Origin: Neolewinella agarilytica | GTDB taxonomy: Bacteria > Bacteroidota > Bacteroidia > Chitinophagales > Saprospiraceae | Reading direction: 5' to 3' | Assembly: GCF_900110645.1 (NCBI RefSeq) | Contig: NZ_FOFB01000003.1 | Location: 124,001 to 188,000, forward strand | Length of the DNA stretch: 64,000 bases | In this document: piece by piece, positions 60,801 through 64,000 of the stretch | Position numbering within the stretch: position 1 is the first letter of the stretch | Layout of the letters: each line of letters opens with the position of its first letter | Program-made: the position numbers and the translations under genes | Notes under the pieces: generated by a model | What the model saw: only the letters and a program-made list of their open reading frames with translations | The model's database searches: none | What the model was told of the DNA's origin: nothing

Positions 60801-63215
60801 GGCATCCTGACGAATGACCGTTACCCAGTTTTCTGAAAGAGCCGAGCAGGCCGTCGTTAGGTTCGTATTGTTGATGTCGTCTCCCTCGTTAGCAACGATG
60901 TCTCCGCTGTAGGTCAATCCGTATACCCGGCAGGTGCCGGGAGGGACGCCTTCAAAGTTAATGGAGCCACTGGCCGGGAAGCCAAGAATTATACCCGCAT
61001 CATCCGTAATGACGTAGGCAAACTGCTCACCGGTAGCGCCCATGTTGGCAAAGCTGAGAATGTCATCAACTCCATCATTGGGGCAAACGGACGCTTGCGT
61101 GGCACCGTTGACCAGGCTTACCGTACCACCCACGGGCAGTTCGCGGCGGACAGTAACGAAGTTGTCGCTTAAAGCAAAACACTCACTGGCCAGTTGGAAG
61201 GTGCTGGCATCATCACCCGCAGCAGCGAGCAGAATACCTTCGTAGGTAAGTCCCCACAGGCGACAAACGCCAAAACCAGCGTTTTCAAAGTTTACGTCCG
61301 CTCCATCCGGAACGGCGAGGATGATGTTGTTCTCATCCGTCACTACGTAGCTGAAGTTGCTGCCCTCCGCTCCGGAGGAAGTAAAGGTGACGAAGTCATC
61401 TGTACCATCTTCAGGGCAGATGCTGATCTCCGTTTGACCATCAACAGTAGAGACCGTTCCTCCTGAAGGTACGGTGCGGGTGACGGTGATGAAGTTATCA
61501 CTAAGATCGAAGCAATTATCGGCCAGCTGCGCTTCAGCAGCATTGGCAAGGAGATCAATGCTCAGGTTACCCTGGTAAGAAAGCCCCCAGATACGGCAAA
61601 CGCCAATTGGGGCGTCATCGAAGTCGATGGTTGGCTCTTCACTGAAACTAAGAATGATGTTATTGGTGTCCGTGACAACGTAAGCACGGTCTCCACCACT
61701 CTCACCGTCAGAAACGACGGTGATCAGATCGGGGTTGCCATCTCCCGGGCAAGTGGTTACTTCAGTAGCTCCCTCCGTAGTAGCTACGGTGCCACCTTCA
61801 GGGATTTCACGGGTGACCAGCACAAAGTTGGAGGAAATAGCCAGGCACTCTGCCTGATCCATGACGGTAGACAGGGCGTCTCCCATCATGCCATTAAATT
61901 CACCATTGTACGCTACACCCCAGGCACGGCAGATGCCAACGGGGGCAGAATCAAAATCGACTTCCATTGCATTAGGCATGGGCATGCCGATGATAATGTT
62001 ACTTTCATCCGTTATAATGATTCGGGTAGTTTCCCCTACCGCTCCGTTAAGGATGAAGGGAATGATATCCGGGTTGCCATCCTGTGGGCAAATCCGAACC
62101 ATGAAATGGCCATTAGCGGTAGCAATCTGGCCGCCGCTGACAGTGCTGTTAATAACGGTAATGAAGTTGCTGGATAAGCCTGCTCCACAACTTCCCATTC
62201 CTTCGAGCGTGCTGACGTTTTCTCCTTGTTCAAGGCTGAAACCCACTACTGCGTAAACCCGGTAGGTGCCTCTGCCCGCCGTTTCGAAGTTGATTTGACC
62301 ATTTAAGTTGATGCCAAGAACGGTTCCCTCATCATCGGTAATGACGAAAGTGGGGTTGTCCGCTTGCGCAGAAACAGTGATGAAGTCATTTTCATCATCT
62401 CCCTGGCAAAACTCGTAAACATCCTGCTCACTGCTGATGGTAACTGGGTCTCCATTACTTCCGGAGGGCACCGGTGTGTTTACAATGGTGATAAAGTTAA
62501 TCGATAAGCCACTGCCACAGGTTCCCGTGCTTTCAAGGGTGCTGATGTTCTCCCCCTGTTCAATGCTCAGGCCCGAAACGGCATAAACCCGGTAGGTACC
62601 CCCACCAGCGCTTTCCAGGTTGATGTTGCCATTTTGGTTGAAGCCGAGCACAGTGCCGGCATCGTCAGTAATGACAAAGAGAGCATCGTCTGCATCAGAA
62701 GAAACGCTGACATTGTCGTCTTCCCCGTCTCCCTGACAGAATGCGTAGCTGTCTTGCGCGCTGTTGATGACCACATCTCCGCTCCTTCCATTGTTGACGG
62801 AGACGAAGTTCGTCGTCAAACCCGCACAGGGAGTTGAAAGCTCAGTAGTAGTGAAATTATCACCAACCGAGGCTGTAAGCCGGCCATAGGTCGAAAAGGC
62901 ATATACGCGCAGGCTGCCACTGGGCAGCATGTCAAAGTTTATGAAGTTACTAAAACCGATCGATACGATGATGTCGTCAGAATCAACGACAACGTAGGCG
63001 AAAGCCTGGCGAAAAGGTCGAACCTGAAAACGAATCCGGTCCATCGTGTCATCGTCCGTACAGGTGCTTAATTCAGTTTCGCCAGAAAACGCGAGGCTGA
63101 TCATCGCATCTTCCTGGCAGCTGCGCGGATCGGCCCCCGGCATCTGTCCAAAAAGAGAAAAAGAGAAAGCAAATAAAAGAAGAGAAACCAGTAAAGCGTA
63201 TCGATTTAAGATCAT
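57819..63215 (-). CDS. Giant secreted T9SS protein with fifteen ~112-residue repeats
   Basis: 1798 residues from the ATG at 63215, which gives the signal LLVSLLLFAFSFSLFGQ. After it come fifteen tandem repeats, each ending in a C-x-x-L-S-D-N-F-V-T-V-type motif (CFALSDNFVTVTR, CFDLSDNFITVTR, CYALSENFVTVIK and so on) and containing a C-P-x-D-G-x-x-D block, a Y-V-I-T-D-x-x-N-I-I-L block and G-x-C-R-V-W-G-L-x-Y-x-G. The C-terminal ~85 residues (ISVYPNPTAGSK ... GLYFATFRTQ) are a type A sorting domain. Two conserved Cys per repeat suggest disulfide-stabilised modules. A long stalk-like surface adhesin or matrix protein is likely. The DNA is also repetitive at the codon level. Confidence 0.9.
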   Translation of the reverse strand: MILNRYALLVSLLLFAFSFSLFGQMPGADPRSCQEDAMISLAFSGETELSTCTDDDTMDRIRFQVRPFRQAFAYVVVDSDDIIVSIGFSNFINFDMLPSGSLRVYAFSTYGRLTASVGDNFTTTELSTPCAGLTTNFVSVNNGRSGDVVINSAQDSYAFCQGDGEDDNVSVSSDADDALFVITDDAGTVLGFNQNGNINLESAGGGTYRVYAVSGLSIEQGENISTLESTGTCGSGLSINFITIVNTPVPSGSNGDPVTISSEQDVYEFCQGDDENDFITVSAQADNPTFVITDDEGTVLGINLNGQINFETAGRGTYRVYAVVGFSLEQGENVSTLEGMGSCGAGLSSNFITVINSTVSGGQIATANGHFMVRICPQDGNPDIIPFILNGAVGETTRIIITDESNIIIGMPMPNAMEVDFDSAPVGICRAWGVAYNGEFNGMMGDALSTVMDQAECLAISSNFVLVTREIPEGGTVATTEGATEVTTCPGDGNPDLITVVSDGESGGDRAYVVTDTNNIILSFSEEPTIDFDDAPIGVCRIWGLSYQGNLSIDLLANAAEAQLADNCFDLSDNFITVTRTVPSGGTVSTVDGQTEISICPEDGTDDFVTFTSSGAEGSNFSYVVTDENNIILAVPDGADVNFENAGFGVCRLWGLTYEGILLAAAGDDASTFQLASECFALSDNFVTVRRELPVGGTVSLVNGATQASVCPNDGVDDILSFANMGATGEQFAYVITDDAGIILGFPASGSINFEGVPPGTCRVYGLTYSGDIVANEGDDINNTNLTTACSALSENWVTVIRQDASTGSISTEDGETEILVCPGDASPDNIRFDSTGTTLENFNYLITDTNNIVIRVAFTDQINFETFPVGTCRVWGLGYDGLVTASLGQTAGVDPLATECYALSENFVTVIKQLPDGGTILTDAGEDEVFVCSMDGVPDVITVSSSSASGANFVFIATTDDGSILMVQDSPTFDFDLAAFGRCRIYGLSYTGTLLASPGINVNDGGLASECSSLSDNFVTVNRDDAMGGTVSLAGGGDQTVTCPGDGVDDIVSFSIEGNVGSNLLYLITDEANVLLAVATDGSFNFEEAGVGTCRVWGLSFAGTLAASPGDTLTSVQIATGCFALSDNFITVVREVPDGATVSLSSGQDTIDFCSGDAMDDILEFTTTSTSTNYGYIIADEGFSLIGIMADTFDFSNTLTGSYSVYGVAYTGVLTVTPGLDIFTSDLSTGCFDLSDNSITLNITKVDGGSILGNGQEEIYLCPMNQDDGFVCFTSNSTLSDTLFTYVITTSTNVILSVMDSACFDFGPLPLMELRVYSISYTGDLLAGVGSSLEFSELATGCASISDNFVSIFNDTPEAGEISVDGLSSSGYSCVVDGNVNVSVTTTSTSLTGYGVIVTDTFGIVQLVSASTDDIPFGTLPQEFYRFYGIAYTGNLTVQAGDDIAVVALADNCYEVTTDFVSVIRGGEISAGTLSNIGSDEGDVITFCPGDNPIAIVESDVVGINYRYIVTNTDNQVVAANLPSNIIPFTAFGDGEFRIYGFNFTGTPTVSINQDLTNSVLSTECYAITDNFITVIVSNPDGGTVTTTDGETEVEVEIDVTGGTPTAALSFVTDADSLDSYVYVVTDEDNNILATSNSATIDFGPAGVGVCRVWGLAYTGEILAMGGDNAATTRLTDGCFALSDNFVTVTRVEEDGFIEGGNQGFEEELGSPDLRISVYPNPTAGSKIFLSLESNEALPSGQIFVRDVNGRPFEVQPLVGGNTTAMIRLDISSLPSGLYFATFRTQTGMSSVRFMKN

Positions 63216-63262
63216 CTGTGTAGTTTTTGAGAAGCAGGGAGAAGCAATCAATGTACAACACC

Positions 63263-63270
63263 CAAATGTA
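63263..63270 (-). promoter_or_regulatory. Candidate -7 box of the giant repeat-protein gene
   Basis: Minus-strand TACATTTG; at the -33 distance the sequence reads TTT (consensus TTG). Confidence 0.42.
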
Positions 63271-63394
63271 AGCCATGAGATTATCTGGTAAATTTACGTA
63301 ATTGCCTCCGATCACAATAAAAATTATATGTTAGTCATTCACATAAGCGTACTTTTAACTTAAAAAAGGCAATTTTGCAGCCTGGCGATTTTTT

Positions 63395-63412
63395 TGCGCG
63401 GACGCCGGTGCA
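63395..63412 (-). repeat. Dispersed motif, copy 18 (spacer TCC)
   Basis: TGCACCGGCG-TCC-GCGCA; two bases off. Left member of an inverted pair. Confidence 0.68.
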
Positions 63413-63475
63413 ATGTGAAACGCCAGGGAGCAAGGAGTCGCCCGTTGTTTCCCTTGCTGTTTTGTTCCCCAACTC

Positions 63476-63494
63476 TGCACCTGCGGTTGCGCCC
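63476..63494 (+). repeat. Dispersed motif, copy 19 (spacer GTT)
   Basis: Both halves exact. Right member of the inverted pair with 63395. Confidence 0.77.
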
Positions 63495-63563
63495 TCTCTT
63501 TCCCTATGATGTTTTGACTGGTTTTGCTGTACTTATTTACTGGAATTATCCCAAAAACACTAC

Positions 63564-64000
63564 ATGCGTTCTCTCTTACTTTCACTGGTTTTACTACCAG
63601 GATTGGCCTACAGCCAAATGCTGGAACTAGACACCAACTACGACGCCGAGCGCCTCGTAAAGGAAGTCTTTGCCTCCGGCGAGTGCGAAACGATCTTCAA
63701 CATCCGCCGCATCGGTGCAAACCCCGAGGGAATTGGTTTTTTCTCCGGGCCGGACACCATCGTGGGCTTCAACCGGGGCATTATTCTGTCAACGGGAAAA
63801 ATCACGGATGCCGCAGGCCCTAATTCCGACACTAACGTTGGTAGTGAGCTGGAAGGCCTTACGCCGGACCCTGACCTCAGCCTGGCTTCCACCGGGGATA
63901 TCTACGACCGCAGCGGGATAGAATTCGACTTTATCCCCCTGCAGCCTACGGTTACTTTTCGCTACGTTTTTGCTTCTGAGGAATACTGTGAGTTTGTTGA
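63564..64000 (+). CDS. Choice-of-anchor L domain protein, 3' truncated
   Basis: The ATG at 63564 gives a good signal peptide (SLLLSLVLLPGLAYSQ). The following residues (AERLVKEVFASGECETIFNI, GFFSGPDTIVGFNRGIILS, TGKITDAAGPNSDTNVGSE, FDFIPLQPTVTFRYVFASEE) match the choice-of-anchor L domain found at the start of many large Bacteroidota secreted proteins. The frame is open to the window end, so at least 145 residues are present. It is likely another T9SS cargo, given the neighbours, but the tail is not visible. Confidence 0.85.
   Translation, partial: MRSLLLSLVLLPGLAYSQMLELDTNYDAERLVKEVFASGECETIFNIRRIGANPEGIGFFSGPDTIVGFNRGIILSTGKITDAAGPNSDTNVGSELEGLTPDPDLSLASTGDIYDRSGIEFDFIPLQPTVTFRYVFASEEYCEFV

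Larger units (their letters stand above)
63216..63563. other. 348-bp divergent region with an inverted pair of dispersed motifs
   Basis: It holds a candidate minus-strand -7 box TACATTTG (63263-63270) about 50 bp from the giant gene, and an AT-rich tract. Motif copies at 63395 (minus) and 63476 (plus) flank AGGGAGCAAGG/CCCTTGCT. No coding potential. Confidence 0.65.

Noticed and set aside
1..64000. tRNA or rRNA genes
   Set aside because: I looked for T-loop patterns (GGTTCGAATCC type) in the gaps; the few hits (e.g. near 17870) are in coding DNA without cloverleaf context.
1..64000. Phage or transposase genes
   Set aside because: No integrase, transposase or structural phage gene was found.

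Overview
The window looks like chromosome of a free-living, fairly GC-rich member of the Bacteroidota, most likely a Saprospiria/Lewinella-type marine bacterium. The reasons are: six genes ending in, or probably belonging to, type IX secretion (T9SS) cargo families; a TamL lipoprotein; a DUF4249 lipoprotein paired with a TonB-dependent receptor; split transketolase subunits; a Fic protein; and several upstream boxes of the Bacteroidota -7 type (TAnnTTTG). The genus is an inference. I see no rRNA, tRNA, CRISPR array, prophage or transposase gene.

Layout. 0-10 kb: end of an esterase, YdeP-type molybdoenzyme, lipoprotein sulfatase, DUF819 membrane protein, NadR, CYTH protein, two transketolase subunits, GNAT protein. 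10-20 kb: two small lipoproteins, a GH3/beta-lactamase-fold fusion, a DUF1080 lipoprotein and a Gfo/Idh/MocA oxidoreductase (probably a sugar catabolic pair), pyrH, recX, an MscS channel, a pseudouridine synthase. 20-32 kb: a 1061-residue T9SS protein, an AT-richer Fic gene, an M20 peptidase, an MBL-fold hydrolase, the DUF4249/TonB receptor pair, pnuC. 32-47 kb: uvrA, thioredoxin-like protein, purine nucleoside phosphorylase, small T9SS protein, RNA methyltransferase, tamL, sterol desaturase, YagU-like protein, rsmI, a divergent TrpF-like protein, DUF2237, sulfurtransferase. 47-64 kb: a run of large secreted proteins. These are a 1434-residue dockerin-like T9SS protein, an AT-rich pair (subtilisin-like protease plus 531-residue T9SS protein), an 1810-codon frame with fifteen ~112-residue repeats, and the start of a choice-of-anchor-L protein.

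Three things stand out beyond gene content. (1) A perfect 8-bp tandem repeat (CACCCAAA x4) sits directly after an ATG at 52152. It puts that ATG out of frame with the subtilisin-like protease; removing one copy would fuse the start to a complete signal peptide, so this looks like a phase-variation switch in the OFF state. (2) A short dispersed element, consensus TGCACCTGCGNNNGCGCCC with a 3-5 bp variable centre, occurs about twenty times in both orientations. It lies in intergenic DNA and inside genes in several reading frames. (3) A family of degenerate arrays with an 8-bp period fills several short intergenic gaps, often with self-complementary arms (8.2, 9.3, 20.3, 45.1, 45.9 and 46.4 kb).

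Other repeat-like DNA includes a 177-bp segment bounded by 23-bp imperfect inverted repeats next to uvrA, REP-like hairpins at 10.0, 16.9 and 42.6 kb, and three terminators that share the same TGATCGC stem base.
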